Positions 55,277 through 64,000 of a DNA stretch of 64,000 bases are shown in pieces. This DNA is from Cytobacillus kochii. Lineage in GTDB: Bacteria > Bacillota > Bacilli > Bacillales > Cytobacillaceae. The translations under genes and the position numbers were made by a program. The notes under the pieces were generated by a model, which saw nothing but the letters and a program-made list of their open reading frames with translations, was not told where the DNA came from and made no database searches. The DNA lies in NCBI RefSeq assembly GCF_020171845.1, contig NZ_JAIVAM010000008.1, positions 124,001-188,000 on the forward strand, in the 5' to 3' direction. Position 1 is the stretch's first letter; each line of letters begins with the position of its first letter.

Positions 55277-57427
55277 ATGAAACTAATTATTGCAGAAAAA
55301 CCAGACCAAGGAGCTACACTCGCTTCCGTTTTCCCCAAAAAGAAACACCAAGGCTATATCGAAATTCTTCCTAATCCAATTTTGACAGATGGTGGTTTTA
55401 TCACATGGGCTATCGGGCATTTATGTCAACTCTCTCCTCCTGAAGTGTATAATACAACTTGGAAAAAATGGACATTAGATACACTCCCTCTTCTACCTAA
55501 CCAGTTTCAGCACGAAGTCTCCAAAGATAAAATAAAGCAATTCCAGGTTATTAAAAAGCTCTTATCACATCCAGAGGTGAATGAAGTCATTCATGCGGGA
55601 GATGCAGGGAGAGAAGGAGAACTGATAATAAGAAACATATTGCGTCAAGCAAAATCAAATTTGCCAATGAAGAGATTATGGATTTCTTCATTAACGCCGA
55701 ATGCCATTAAAAAAGGGTTTCAACAGTTATTAAATGAAGAAGAAACGAGAAACCTTTTTTTCGAAGCTTATACAAGATCATGTGCTGATTGGGTTGTCGG
55801 AATGAATGCTTCTAGATTATATACGTTATTATTACAACAAAAAGGATTCTCAGATGTATTCTCGGTTGGTAGAGTACAAACACCTACATTAGCATTGATT
55901 GTAAAAAAGGAGCTTGAAATTGAATCATTTGTTTCTGAACCTTTTTGGGAAGTAGAAGCAACCTTCAAGATCACCGGGAAAAAATATAAGGGGAAATGGG
56001 AAGATAAGGGTAATAGTCGTATTATGGACAGCGCATTAGCTGAGAAAATTGCTTTGTTTTGCCAGGGGAAGGAAGCAACAATAGCAGATATAAAAAAGGA
56101 AAAGAAAGAATTCCTACCGCCTCAATTGTATAATTTGTCAGCACTTCAAGCAGAAGCGAATCGGCGTTTTAAATTCTCACCTAAGAAAACACTTGATATT
56201 GTTCAAAAGTTATATCAAAAAGGATGGGTTTCTTATCCTCGTTCCGATTCAAGGCATATTACCACGGAGGAAGCAAACACATTACCACAAATTTTGGCTC
56301 GATATGAAAAAATAAAGGATTTTGAGGATTTCTTTCCTTTACCGTTTTCCTCCATCGTTCAGAATAAGCGCTATGTGGATGAAAAGAAAGTCACTGACCA
56401 TTATGCCATTATTCCGACTGAGCAAATTCCAGACTTCTCCAAACTTGCATCGGAGGAGAAAAAACTTTATGACCTAATTGCGAAAAGTGTCATCGCTGCC
56501 CACCATAAGAAAGCAATAATCGAGTACTCGACAATTAAAACCTTGGTTGATGAGCGAGCGATGTTCATTTCTAAAGGAAAAGTAATTGCTGATCAAGGCT
56601 ATCGTCAAGTGATTTCTCCAGTTGAGAAAGATAAAGATGTGAATCTTCCCTTATTAGATAAGGGAGATAAAGGAATAACAGAAAAAACAGAAGTAAAGGA
56701 GAGTAAAACACAGCCTCCTAAAAGGTACACTGAAGGTCAATTAATAACGTTGATGAAGACAGCAGGAAAACATATTGATGATAAAGAACTGGAACAAGTA
56801 TTAACACAGACAGAAGGACTTGGAACTGAAGCAACAAGAGCGGGCATTATTACGATGCTAAAAGATCGTGGTTATATTGATGTAAAAAAGAATATGGTCT
56901 ATGCTACTTCAAAAGCCAAGGTTCTCATTATTGCGGTTGGTAAAGAGATATTAGCGTCTCCTGAAATGACGGCGAAATGGGAGCAACGCTTAAAGCAAAT
57001 CTCTAAAGGAGAGGCATCACCTAAACAATTTATGGATCAAACAAGTCAAATGGTCCATCATTTAATTGCGGCTACGAAGGAAGTAACGAATGAATGGATA
57101 TTCTCTGAAGAAGATAAACAACAATTTATCCCAAAAACATTTAAGAAAAAGCGACAATCCCCATTAGGCAATTGTCAATTATGTGATGGTCAAGTGATAG
57201 ACAAGGGTAAATTTTTTGGTTGTAGTAACTATCAGAAAAAGAATTGTACATTTACCTTATCTAAGAAAATTCTCGGTAAGTCAATGACACAAAAAATAGT
57301 GAAACAACTATTGAAAAGTGGTGAGACTGATGTGCTGGAAGGTTTCCAAGGGAAAGACAAATTGTTTGCAGCAGCATTGATGTGGGATAAAAAGGAAAAT
57401 AAAATTAAATTTAAGTTTCCAACCTAA
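55277..57427 (+). CDS. topB: DNA topoisomerase III
   Basis: 716 residues, type IA topoisomerase. TOPRIM domain with IIAEKPDQG and metal site HAGDAGREGEL; catalytic Tyr in GWVSYPRSDSRH; TEGLGTEATRAGII in domain IV. The C-terminal tail has a Cys cluster (CQLCDGQ, FGCSNYQKKNC) that resembles the zinc-ribbon end of TopB/TopA. Decatenates and resolves recombination intermediates. ATG 55277 follows AGAGAGTAAG. Confidence 0.95.
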   Translation: MKLIIAEKPDQGATLASVFPKKKHQGYIEILPNPILTDGGFITWAIGHLCQLSPPEVYNTTWKKWTLDTLPLLPNQFQHEVSKDKIKQFQVIKKLLSHPEVNEVIHAGDAGREGELIIRNILRQAKSNLPMKRLWISSLTPNAIKKGFQQLLNEEETRNLFFEAYTRSCADWVVGMNASRLYTLLLQQKGFSDVFSVGRVQTPTLALIVKKELEIESFVSEPFWEVEATFKITGKKYKGKWEDKGNSRIMDSALAEKIALFCQGKEATIADIKKEKKEFLPPQLYNLSALQAEANRRFKFSPKKTLDIVQKLYQKGWVSYPRSDSRHITTEEANTLPQILARYEKIKDFEDFFPLPFSSIVQNKRYVDEKKVTDHYAIIPTEQIPDFSKLASEEKKLYDLIAKSVIAAHHKKAIIEYSTIKTLVDERAMFISKGKVIADQGYRQVISPVEKDKDVNLPLLDKGDKGITEKTEVKESKTQPPKRYTEGQLITLMKTAGKHIDDKELEQVLTQTEGLGTEATRAGIITMLKDRGYIDVKKNMVYATSKAKVLIIAVGKEILASPEMTAKWEQRLKQISKGEASPKQFMDQTSQMVHHLIAATKEVTNEWIFSEEDKQQFIPKTFKKKRQSPLGNCQLCDGQVIDKGKFFGCSNYQKKNCTFTLSKKILGKSMTQKIVKQLLKSGETDVLEGFQGKDKLFAAALMWDKKENKIKFKFPT

Positions 57428-57623
57428 CTCTTTCCGTCTATTCCCATATCTTCCTTGTTTCATGAGGATTCTTATAGTAATATTTTAAGTAGTGGTTTTT
57501 CATTTGCGTTATAACAGCTTATGAAACCACTATCATTATGCTTTTTTTGAACAAGTAAGCGGCTATACTGTATGTAACAAGTATCGTTTATCATAGATGT
57601 TAGCCTTTTTTGGGAGGATCCAC

Positions 57624-58046
57624 ATGCCAACACCTAGTATGGAAGATTATATAGAACAAATCTATTTATTAATTGAAGAAAAAGGCTATGCACGCGTTTC
57701 TGATATCGCAGAAGCACTATCTGTCCACCCTTCTTCAGTCACTAAAATGGTGCAGAAATTAGATAAAGATGAATATCTCGTATATGAAAAATACCGTGGT
57801 TTAGTATTAACGACAAAAGGAAAGAAAATAGGCAAACGCCTCGTTTACCGCCATGAGTTATTAGAGCAAATGCTTCGAATTATTGGTGTGAAAGAAGAAC
57901 ATATCTATGAAGATGTTGAGGGAATTGAGCATCATTTAAGTTGGGATGCTATTGACCGCATTGGTGATTTAGTACAGTTTTTCGAAGAGAATAAAGATAG
58001 AGTAGAGTCATTAAGAGTGGTACAACGAAAAAATGAAGAAGAATAA
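57624..58046 (+). CDS. mntR: MntR, manganese-responsive DtxR-family repressor
   Basis: 140 residues. N-terminal winged helix ([20 protein letters not shown] is the recognition region) and a C-terminal dimer/metal domain. Ligands expected from B. subtilis MntR are present: Asp8 and Glu11 in [10 protein letters not shown], a His in YRHELLEQM, and Glu/Glu/His in [10 protein letters not shown]. Represses Mn uptake when Mn is plentiful; the mntABCD operon is 2.5 kb upstream, separated by topB. ATG 57624 follows GGGAGGA. Confidence 0.95.
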   Translation: MPTPSMEDYIEQIYLLIEEKGYARVSDIAEALSVHPSSVTKMVQKLDKDEYLVYEKYRGLVLTTKGKKIGKRLVYRHELLEQMLRIIGVKEEHIYEDVEGIEHHLSWDAIDRIGDLVQFFEENKDRVESLRVVQRKNEEE

Positions 58047-58084
58047 AAGCAGAGTTATGGAGGGTGGATAACTCTGCTTTTTTT
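58046..58084 (+). terminator. Terminator of mntR
   Basis: AAAGCAGAGTTAT (58046-58058) and ATAACTCTGCTTT (58068-58080), with more T. The left arm begins at the mntR stop codon. Confidence 0.88.
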
Positions 58085-58164
58085 ACATTAATATAGACAG
58101 AAAATTAAATTTTTTATATCACATAATGTAAAAATAGGTATAAAGAGAGCTAGGTGAATATTTG

Positions 58165-58845
58165 ATGGCTGAATTTGATTGGAAAAAGGCATCGGCTACA
58201 GAATGGGATAAGCGGTCGGATAGTTGGCATAAGAGATCAGCAAGTATGTGGAATGAAGGGAGCCGCAAGGAAATTATCCCTTTCTTCCTGCAGTACTTAA
58301 AGGCGAATAATCATGTATGTGACCTTGGTTGTGGTGATGGAATGGGGGCTTATAAGCTTTCAACACATGCCATCAATGTAGTCGGGGTCGACGTATCTGA
58401 AGAAATGCTTATAAAAGCAAATCGGGTGAACCAAACGAATGATAACCAATTCATCAAAGGGGATTTAACAGAACTCCCATTTGTTGAGCATCATTTTGAC
58501 GGGGTGTTGGCAATAAATTCTATGGAATGGACAGAAAATCCGTATAATGCAGTGAAAGAGGCTGTGAGAATATTGAAGCCGGGTGGTTATGGGTGTTTTG
58601 GGATACTGGGACCAACTGCAGGACCTAGAAACAATAGTTTTCCTAGGTTACTAGGAGAAAAGGTCATTTGCAACACGATGATGCCATGGGAGTTTGAACA
58701 GCTAATGCAAGGGCTCCCAATGAAAAAAGTGGCAGAGCAAGGTGTTTATAAAAAGGCTGCAGAGTCATTACCTAAAGGCGGATTACCTCTTCCATTGCAG
58801 CAAGCATTATCATTTATGTGGATTTTTATTTTCCAAAAGGAGTGA
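58165..58845 (+). CDS. Class I SAM-dependent methyltransferase
   Basis: 226 residues. SAM motifs: VCDLGCGDGMGAYKL (motif I), VVGVDVSEEMLIKAN (II), DGVLAINSMEWTENP (IV) and ILKPGGYGCFGILGP (post-IV loop). Methyltransf_11 type, substrate unknown. ATG 58165 follows AGGTGAA. The AIM24-like gene follows 4 bases later, so an operon. Confidence 0.85.
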   Translation: MAEFDWKKASATEWDKRSDSWHKRSASMWNEGSRKEIIPFFLQYLKANNHVCDLGCGDGMGAYKLSTHAINVVGVDVSEEMLIKANRVNQTNDNQFIKGDLTELPFVEHHFDGVLAINSMEWTENPYNAVKEAVRILKPGGYGCFGILGPTAGPRNNSFPRLLGEKVICNTMMPWEFEQLMQGLPMKKVAEQGVYKKAAESLPKGGLPLPLQQALSFMWIFIFQKE

Positions 58846-58849
58846 GCTT

Positions 58850-59542
58850 ATGAGTAGGTACTCATTATCAGAGTTTGTTGAGAAAACAGAGCAAGAAGAT
58901 AGAGGTCAGGGATTATTTGAGTTAGAAACGGATCGGTTATTAGAAGTGAACTTACAACAGCAGATTTGGGCAAAAGCTGGCTCCATGATTGCGTATGAAG
59001 GTCAAATCAAATTTGTTCGCGAAGGGATTTTAGAACATGGAATTGGGAAAATGTTTAAACGTGCTTTCTCTGGGGAGAGCACAGCTCTTATGAAAGCAAC
59101 TGGCAGGGGGAAACTCTATTTAGCGGATCAAGGAAAGAAGATTTCTATTATTCGCTTTCATAATGATACATTATGTGTGAGTGCCAATGATTTATTAGCG
59201 TTTGAGCCAAGTTTGAAGTGGGACGTCAAGCTTATGAGAAAAGTAGCAGGCATCGTTTCAGGTGGGTTATTCAATATTCGCTTAGAAGGAGAGGGAATGG
59301 CTGCAATAACGACTCATTATGAACCACTAACACTAAAGGTAACTCCTGATAAACCGGTATTAACAGATCCCCATGCAACGGTCGCTTGGTCTGGCCATTT
59401 GCAACCGGAATTCGTTGCTGATGTCTCATTCAAAACATTTGTAGGCCGTGGTAGCGGTGACTCAGTGCAAATGAAATTTTCAGGCGAAGGTTTTGTCGTT
59501 GTCCAACCGTATGAAGAAGGTGGCTATGTGCAGCAGAATTAG
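58850..59542 (+). CDS. AIM24/TIGR00266-family protein
   Basis: 230 residues, beta-rich. Family features: LLEVNLQQQIWAKAGSMIAY near residue 35, GKLYLADQGKKISII, and a glycine-rich end with KTFVGRGSGDSVQMKFSGEG. AIM24 relatives form beta-barrel-like trimers; bacterial function is unknown. ATG 58850 follows AAAAGGAG. Second gene of the methyltransferase operon. Confidence 0.85.
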   Translation: MSRYSLSEFVEKTEQEDRGQGLFELETDRLLEVNLQQQIWAKAGSMIAYEGQIKFVREGILEHGIGKMFKRAFSGESTALMKATGRGKLYLADQGKKISIIRFHNDTLCVSANDLLAFEPSLKWDVKLMRKVAGIVSGGLFNIRLEGEGMAAITTHYEPLTLKVTPDKPVLTDPHATVAWSGHLQPEFVADVSFKTFVGRGSGDSVQMKFSGEGFVVVQPYEEGGYVQQN

Positions 59543-59900
59543 TTTACATGCAATGGATGTTTGTATAAGGGTATTTATAAGGGCCTCAAAAGAGAGGCGC
59601 TGCTCATGGGCGATGAAAGTGACAATAGGGAGTAGTGCAAAAAGGGGAAAACACCGCTTTTGATAAGGAAACTGACCTGATCATAATGCAATAATGAATC
59701 TCAGTTCTTAAACTACTGTTTCCCAAGGGGAGGAATTAAGAATCTCTCAATAATAGTTCTCCTATTGCACGAAACGGAGTAATCAAAATTATTGCCGAGA
59801 TTGCTATTGTGGCCATTTTTGTCCGAGAAGAATCCTCTTAATTGTCAACTGTCTAGTTCTTCAAAATCAATTCCTATTCACAATGTATGAAAAATAAAAT
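59543..59900. other. Intergenic stretch without recognised genes
   Basis: About 360 bases between the AIM24 gene and the metA terminator. Several short direct and inverted words (GGGAGTAGTGC, GTTCTCCTATTGCAC) but no convincing frame, RNA or repeat. It could contain decayed sequence. Confidence 0.45.
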
Positions 59901-59933
59901 ATAGCCAATCCGTATATTCTACGGATTGGCTAT
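59901..59933. terminator. Terminator of metA
   Basis: Perfect 14-bp stem ATAGCCAATCCGTA and TACGGATTGGCTAT around 5 bases, with A/T runs on both sides. Confidence 0.88.
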
Positions 59934-59935
59934 TT

Positions 59936-60844
59936 TTAATCCCATTCATAAGGTGTTTCTTGATAAACATAATAATTTAACCAGTTGGAGAATAATAGAT
60001 GGGCATGCGAACGCCATTTGTTTTTTGGTGTCTTGGTTGGGTCATCATTGGGATAATAGTGATTCGGAATGGTTATGGGCAATCCTTTTGCTCGATCTCG
60101 CTCATATTCTTCAGCAAGTGTCGTTGCTTCATATTCAAGGTGACCGGTAATCATAATTTGTTTACCTTCATTGGCGCTCATAATAAAAGCACCCGCTTGA
60201 GGTGATGCAGCAAGAACCTTGACCTTACTATGATTCTTTAACTCTTCTAATGATATATCCGTATGCCTTGAATGGGGTGCGACAAAAGAGTCATCAAAAC
60301 CGCGTAATAAGTTTTCTGACCAATTTTCTACATCATGGTCAAACACGCCGAAACATTTTTCCGGTAGCTCAAACTTATCAATATTGAAATGATGGTAAAG
60401 TGCTGCTTGTGCGCCCCAACAAATATGGAGTGTACTCGTGACATTGGTTTTTGTCCAGTCCATTATTTCTTTTAACTCTTCCCAATAATCGACTTCTTCA
60501 AAGGAAAGTAATTCAATCGGAGCACCCGTAATAATCATGCCATCAAATTTTTTTTGTTTGATTTCAGAAAATGTTGAATAAAACTGCTCAAGATGTATGT
60601 GGCTTGTATTTTTTGATTGATGTGTAACTGTTTTCAACAAGGTAATATGAACTTGAAGCGGTGTATTACCTAATAACCTTAATAAATGGGTTTCTGTTTT
60701 TTCTTTTTGCGGCATGAGGTTTAGTATAAGTATGTTTAATGGGCGAATATCTTGCCCCTTAGCGCGACCTTCATCCATAATGAATATTTGCTCTTCCTCG
60801 AGAATTTCCCGTGCTGGAAGTCCTTGTGGAATGGTAATTGGCAA
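59936..60844 (-). CDS. metA: Homoserine O-acetyltransferase (MetA type)
   Basis: 302 residues from a TTG at 60844, 8 bases after GGGGATGATCAC. Residue numbering matches the family: the acyl-CoA selectivity residue is Glu111 (GAPIE), which marks acetyl-CoA use in Bacillus enzymes, while E. coli MetA has Gly and uses succinyl-CoA. The catalytic Cys is in [14 protein letters not shown], and His/Glu in [16 protein letters not shown]. First committed step of methionine synthesis. The frame extends upstream without a ribosome site. No S-box riboswitch seen in the 190-base gap to fhs. Confidence 0.92.
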   Translation of the reverse strand: MPITIPQGLPAREILEEEQIFIMDEGRAKGQDIRPLNILILNLMPQKEKTETHLLRLLGNTPLQVHITLLKTVTHQSKNTSHIHLEQFYSTFSEIKQKKFDGMIITGAPIELLSFEEVDYWEELKEIMDWTKTNVTSTLHICWGAQAALYHHFNIDKFELPEKCFGVFDHDVENWSENLLRGFDDSFVAPHSRHTDISLEELKNHSKVKVLAASPQAGAFIMSANEGKQIMITGHLEYEATTLAEEYERDRAKGLPITIPNHYYPNDDPTKTPKNKWRSHAHLLFSNWLNYYVYQETPYEWD

Positions 60845-61032
60845 GTGATCATCCCCTACTGTGTGAAATTTCAATAAACTTATTATAAAGACGTTTAACT
60901 TATTGAGCAACCTGAAAACCTTAAAATTATAATTAATTTGAAAATTTCTCGTCACATATCATTATTTAGATTTAGGAAGTGATACAATAGTAACGCTTGC
61001 AATGACAACTGGTATAGAGGAGAGGAAAAGCG

Positions 61033-62715
61033 ATGGGGAAATATGTGAAGTCAGATATTGAAATTGCTCAAGAAACAACGATGAAACCAATTCACCAGAT
61101 TGGGGAAAAGCTCGGACTTACAGCCGATGATCTAGAGCAATTTGGTAAATATAAAGCGAAACTTACAGCCGAAACACTTAAAAGAGTGGAAGATAAGGAA
61201 AATGGGAAATTAATTCTTGTTACAGCCATTAACCCCACACCTGCAGGCGAAGGGAAATCTACTGTTACTGTAGGTTTAGGTGATGCATTAAGTCTGTTAG
61301 GGAAAAAGTCGATGATTGCCATGAGAGAACCCTCTCTAGGTCCAACAATGGGCATTAAAGGTGGAGCGACAGGAGGGGGATATTCACAAGTCGTACCGAT
61401 GGAAGATATTAACCTTCATTTTACAGGTGATATTCATGCGATTACTACAGCGAATAATGCCTTATCTGCCTTAATCGATAATCATATCCAACAAGGAAAT
61501 GATCTTAAAATTGACCAGAGAAGAATTATTTGGAAAAGAGTGATGGATTTAAATGATCGTGCGCTAAGAAATGTCATTGTTGGTCTGGGGGGACCTGCTC
61601 AAGGTATTCCGCGAGAAGATGGTTTTGATATTACAGTGGCCTCTGAAGTAATGGCAGTACTATGTTTAGCGAAAGACCTACATGATTTGAAGAAAAGATT
61701 AGGCAAAATGATTATTGCTTATAATATTAACAAACAACCGGTTACGGTGGCTGATTTAGGTGCTGAAGGTGCTTTAACCCTTTTATTAAAAGAGGCGATA
61801 AAGCCTAATTTAGTACAAACTCTTGCACATACACCTGCACTTATACACGGTGGACCATTTGCGAATATTGCACATGGTTGTAATAGTGTGATCGCGACAA
61901 ACACGGCATTGAAGTTAGCTGATTATGTTGTAACAGAAGCGGGATTTGGCGCCGATTTAGGAGCAGAGAAATTTTTACATATAAAAGCGAGAAATATGGG
62001 TGTAAGTCCTGATGCAGTTGTCATTGTGGCGACGATTCGTGCACTTAAGATGCATGGGGGCGTCGCTAAGGAAAATCTCAGCTCAGAGAACACGGCTGCA
62101 CTAGCAAAAGGATTTTCTAATTTAAAAAAGCATGTTGAAACAGTTCAGAGTTTCGGATTGCCTTTCGTTATTGCACTTAATCGCTTTAATGGTGATTCTA
62201 CAGATGAAATTGAGACTTTTAAAGAGTTGTGTGAGGAGCAAAATATACAATGGTCACTAACAGAAGTGTGGGCAGAAGGAGGAACTGGTGGCTTACAGTT
62301 AGCAGAGAAAGTGTTAGAGCAAATTGCAAAAACAGACCAATCGTTTACGCCACTTTACCATTTACATGACAGCTTAGAACAGAAAATTGAAACAATTGCT
62401 AAAAGTGTGTATGGTGCAAGTGGAGTTGAGTTTACATCGAAAGCAAAGAAACAATTAGCCGATTTTGAACGCTTTGGCTGGTCTCAGCTCCCTATTTGTA
62501 TGGCTAAAACCCAATACTCATTATCCGATGATGCAGCAAAGTTAGGTCTTCCTTCTGACTTCACAATAACTATAAGAGAATTAAAGCCCTCTGTAGGTGC
62601 CGGTTTTATTGTGGCATTAACAGGAGCGGTTATGACAATGCCTGGGTTACCTAAAGTACCTGCAGCGATGCAAATGGATGTGGACCAACAAGGACAAGCG
62701 AAAGGATTATTTTAA
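61033..62715 (+). CDS. fhs: Formate-tetrahydrofolate ligase
   Basis: 560 residues, usual length. P-loop [18 protein letters not shown]; ligand regions [21 protein letters not shown] and [10 protein letters not shown]. It makes 10-formyl-THF from formate, ATP and THF, linking formate to purine and fMet synthesis. ATG behind GAGGAGAGG. It complements the formate import and oxidation cluster at 31.8-38.1 kb. A small unknown gene follows. Confidence 0.95.
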   Translation: MGKYVKSDIEIAQETTMKPIHQIGEKLGLTADDLEQFGKYKAKLTAETLKRVEDKENGKLILVTAINPTPAGEGKSTVTVGLGDALSLLGKKSMIAMREPSLGPTMGIKGGATGGGYSQVVPMEDINLHFTGDIHAITTANNALSALIDNHIQQGNDLKIDQRRIIWKRVMDLNDRALRNVIVGLGGPAQGIPREDGFDITVASEVMAVLCLAKDLHDLKKRLGKMIIAYNINKQPVTVADLGAEGALTLLLKEAIKPNLVQTLAHTPALIHGGPFANIAHGCNSVIATNTALKLADYVVTEAGFGADLGAEKFLHIKARNMGVSPDAVVIVATIRALKMHGGVAKENLSSENTAALAKGFSNLKKHVETVQSFGLPFVIALNRFNGDSTDEIETFKELCEEQNIQWSLTEVWAEGGTGGLQLAEKVLEQIAKTDQSFTPLYHLHDSLEQKIETIAKSVYGASGVEFTSKAKKQLADFERFGWSQLPICMAKTQYSLSDDAAKLGLPSDFTITIRELKPSVGAGFIVALTGAVMTMPGLPKVPAAMQMDVDQQGQAKGLF

Positions 62716-62739
62716 TCAATATAAAGGGGAACTGATACA

Positions 62740-63246
62740 TTGTTTGACCCAATAGCTTTTGATAATATGAAGGTTGTTTTAGAGGGGCATATTTATGATT
62801 TTGATTTAACGGGTGAAATGAAGATAATCGATCGAAATGATTGGATGAATCTAGCGAAATTTAGCCGACGCTATGACATCACATTTACGGATACAACCGT
62901 TACTAGCACTTTATCAGCAAAAATTACCTTACAGGCCAATTTGCAGCAAATTACGGCAGAGTTGCAGCCTGCGCACCCATTTACAAATGCAATCGGTGCT
63001 CATCTATCCATCACTTTTATCCTGCAAAAACAGGAAAAAAATAAGTTAGAATCAGCTTACGAGCAAGTCGTTAAACAATGGGGGAATCGCCGTACCGTTC
63101 AACAACGATTAATAAAGATAGAGAATGAATGGACGCAAGAGATAGTGGTCAATTTTGACAGACTGATAACAGAAGATCAATTAGAAGACTTACTTGATTT
63201 AATTGACCACACACAACAAACATTAATAGTATTAGATCAATATTAG
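62740..63246 (+). CDS. Unknown 168-residue protein
   Basis: TTG 62740 with AAAGGGGA upstream. Soluble, mixed alpha/beta (VVLEGHIYDFDLTGEMKIID, LLDLIDHTQQTLIVLDQY end). No family recognised. 24 bases after fhs, so likely co-transcribed; the shared terminator follows. A role in one-carbon metabolism is possible only by position. Confidence 0.65.
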   Translation: MFDPIAFDNMKVVLEGHIYDFDLTGEMKIIDRNDWMNLAKFSRRYDITFTDTTVTSTLSAKITLQANLQQITAELQPAHPFTNAIGAHLSITFILQKQEKNKLESAYEQVVKQWGNRRTVQQRLIKIENEWTQEIVVNFDRLITEDQLEDLLDLIDHTQQTLIVLDQY

Positions 63247-63252
63247 AGGTTT

Positions 63253-63341
63253 GAGACAATAGGTGAGATGGTATTCTTACACGGCAACGCTAAAAAGCGG
63301 AGCTTAGTAGAAAAATCCAGTTCCTATTGTCTCGACTTTTT
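63253..63341 (+). terminator. Terminator of fhs operon
   Basis: GAGACAATAGG (63253-63263) and CCTATTGTCTC (63323-63333) enclose inner structure, followed by T8 after GA. Confidence 0.75.
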
Positions 63342-63485
63342 TTTATAAAAAATTGTATGAGTAAAGTTGATAAGCATGAATATATCACGGATCGCCATTT
63401 TTCATGTTACAATTAGCTATTAGAATAGTTAATAGCCTAACCGCAATATAGCTGGTTTAGATAGATTAATGAATGGATGGTCGAA

Positions 63486-64000
63486 ATGAAAAATATATCT
63501 TTAGAAAATATAACAAAAACTTACGGTGAAAAAGAGCTATTTAAGCAAATTAATTTTACTATCGGAGAAAGTGACCGCGTAGGCTTAATTGGTGTAAATG
63601 GAACAGGAAAGTCATCACTGTTAAAAATCGTCGCTGGTATTGATTTGCCTGATGCTGGAGAGATTATTGCGCCTAAGGATTATTCAGTCTCCTATGCTGA
63701 ACAAGAACCTAAATTAGACGAACAATTGACTATACTTGAACAAGTATTTGCAGGCGATTCTCCTTTACTGGTTCTTTTAAGAGAGTATGAGCAAGCATTA
63801 ATCGCTTTGAATGAACATCCAGATCATAGCGAAGTACAGGAGCATCTTTTCCAATTACAAAAAAAATTAGATGCTAATAATGGATGGGAAGCAAGTACAA
63901 ATGCCAAAACCATCCTAACAAAACTAGGTATTGCCGACTTTGAAAAAAAAGTTGGTGAATTGTCAGGCGGACAAAAAAAACGGGTAGCGTTAGCACAAAC
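63486..64000 (+). CDS. ABC-F ATPase, N-terminal part
   Basis: 171 codons before the window ends. First ABC domain: Walker A GVNGTGKSS, then EQEPKLDEQLT, and the signature LSGGQKKR at the edge. An insertion-like segment of ~60 residues with helical QLQKKLDANNGW is typical of Uup/YfmR-like ABC-F proteins, which act on the ribosome rather than in transport. The second domain lies outside. ATG follows GGATGG. Confidence 0.85.
   Translation, partial: MKNISLENITKTYGEKELFKQINFTIGESDRVGLIGVNGTGKSSLLKIVAGIDLPDAGEIIAPKDYSVSYAEQEPKLDEQLTILEQVFAGDSPLLVLLREYEQALIALNEHPDHSEVQEHLFQLQKKLDANNGWEASTNAKTILTKLGIADFEKKVGELSGGQKKRVALAQ

Noticed and set aside
59543-59900. Small RNA or decayed gene between the AIM24 gene and metA
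   Set aside because: Short inverted words exist but no stable stem with a T run, no ribosome site and no protein-like frame, so it is left as unexplained sequence.
60850-61030. S-box (SAM) riboswitch for metA
   Set aside because: The gap between metA and fhs is only about 190 bases and shows none of the S-box conserved motifs or a leader terminator.

Overview
The window comes from the chromosome of a low-GC, endospore-forming Bacillaceae bacterium. It is not Bacillus subtilis itself, but most of the backbone follows the B. subtilis order from yppE to cspD: yppE, yppF, yppG, mrfA (yprA), mrfB (yprB), cotD, ypsA, gpsB, rnpB, ypsC, ypvA, ypwA, xpt-pbuX, bpsA-bpsB (bcsA-ypbQ), dynA (ypbR), ypcP, splA-splB, ypdQ, ypeP, ypeQ and a cold shock gene. 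Spore functions (cotD, splAB, a SpoIIP-family amidase) support a spore former. No tRNA, rRNA or CRISPR array was seen.

Region 1 (1-8.4 kb): the yppE-yppF-yppG backbone is interrupted by a 6.6 kb island. A perfect 51-bp direct repeat (1394-1444 and 7997-8047) bounds it, and this repeat is the last codons of yppG plus a few bases, so the island sits in the 3' end of a protein gene and leaves that gene intact. Inside are a truncated tyrosine integrase pointing at the left repeat, a phage-type recombinase joined to it head to head, a lactococcin-972-like bacteriocin candidate with an ABC transporter/immunity operon, and broken copies of an FtsK/SpoIIIE-like ATPase and a Replic_Relax protein. It looks like a decaying integrative element whose surviving cargo is the bacteriocin cassette. 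The original yppG terminator probably lies beyond the right repeat at 8152.

Region 2 (8.4-30 kb): an orphan Dpp/Opp-type permease pair whose second subunit carries a large extracellular domain resembling an M1 peptidase without its zinc ligands; an Hsp20; mrfAB (DNA crosslink repair) behind a LexA-like box; a VOC protein; cotD; ypsA-gpsB; RNase P RNA; RNA methyltransferase ypsC; a DinG-like helicase; an M32 carboxypeptidase; an EamA transporter; the guanine-riboswitch-controlled xpt-pbuX operon; a YvbH-like PH-domain protein; and a SpoIIP-family protein.

Region 3 (30-38.3 kb): a 1.2 kb array of 24 tandem 51-bp units with no recognised gene function, then a formate cluster. yrhD-yrhE (DUF1641 protein and formate dehydrogenase) run leftward; yrhF, fdhD, a formate transporter and a 40-residue zinc-ribbon protein run rightward. 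A hairpin with attenuator-like placement precedes the transporter. Formate-tetrahydrofolate ligase (fhs) lies near the right end.

Region 4 (38.3-64 kb): type III polyketide synthase and its methyltransferase; a 31-residue peptide with two Fur-box-like sites and the double dynamin dynA; a rhodanese; exonuclease ypcP; the spore photoproduct lyase operon; two divergent RNase H-like genes; a cold shock protein; the manganese importer mntABCD with a MntR-like operator, and mntR itself 2.5 kb downstream beyond topB; a methyltransferase and an AIM24 protein; metA with the Glu111 that marks acetyl-CoA use; fhs; and the start of an ABC-F ATPase cut by the window end.

Start codons were chosen from ribosome binding site spacing and family length and often differ from the longest possible frame. 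All family names come from reading the protein sequence; no database search was run.
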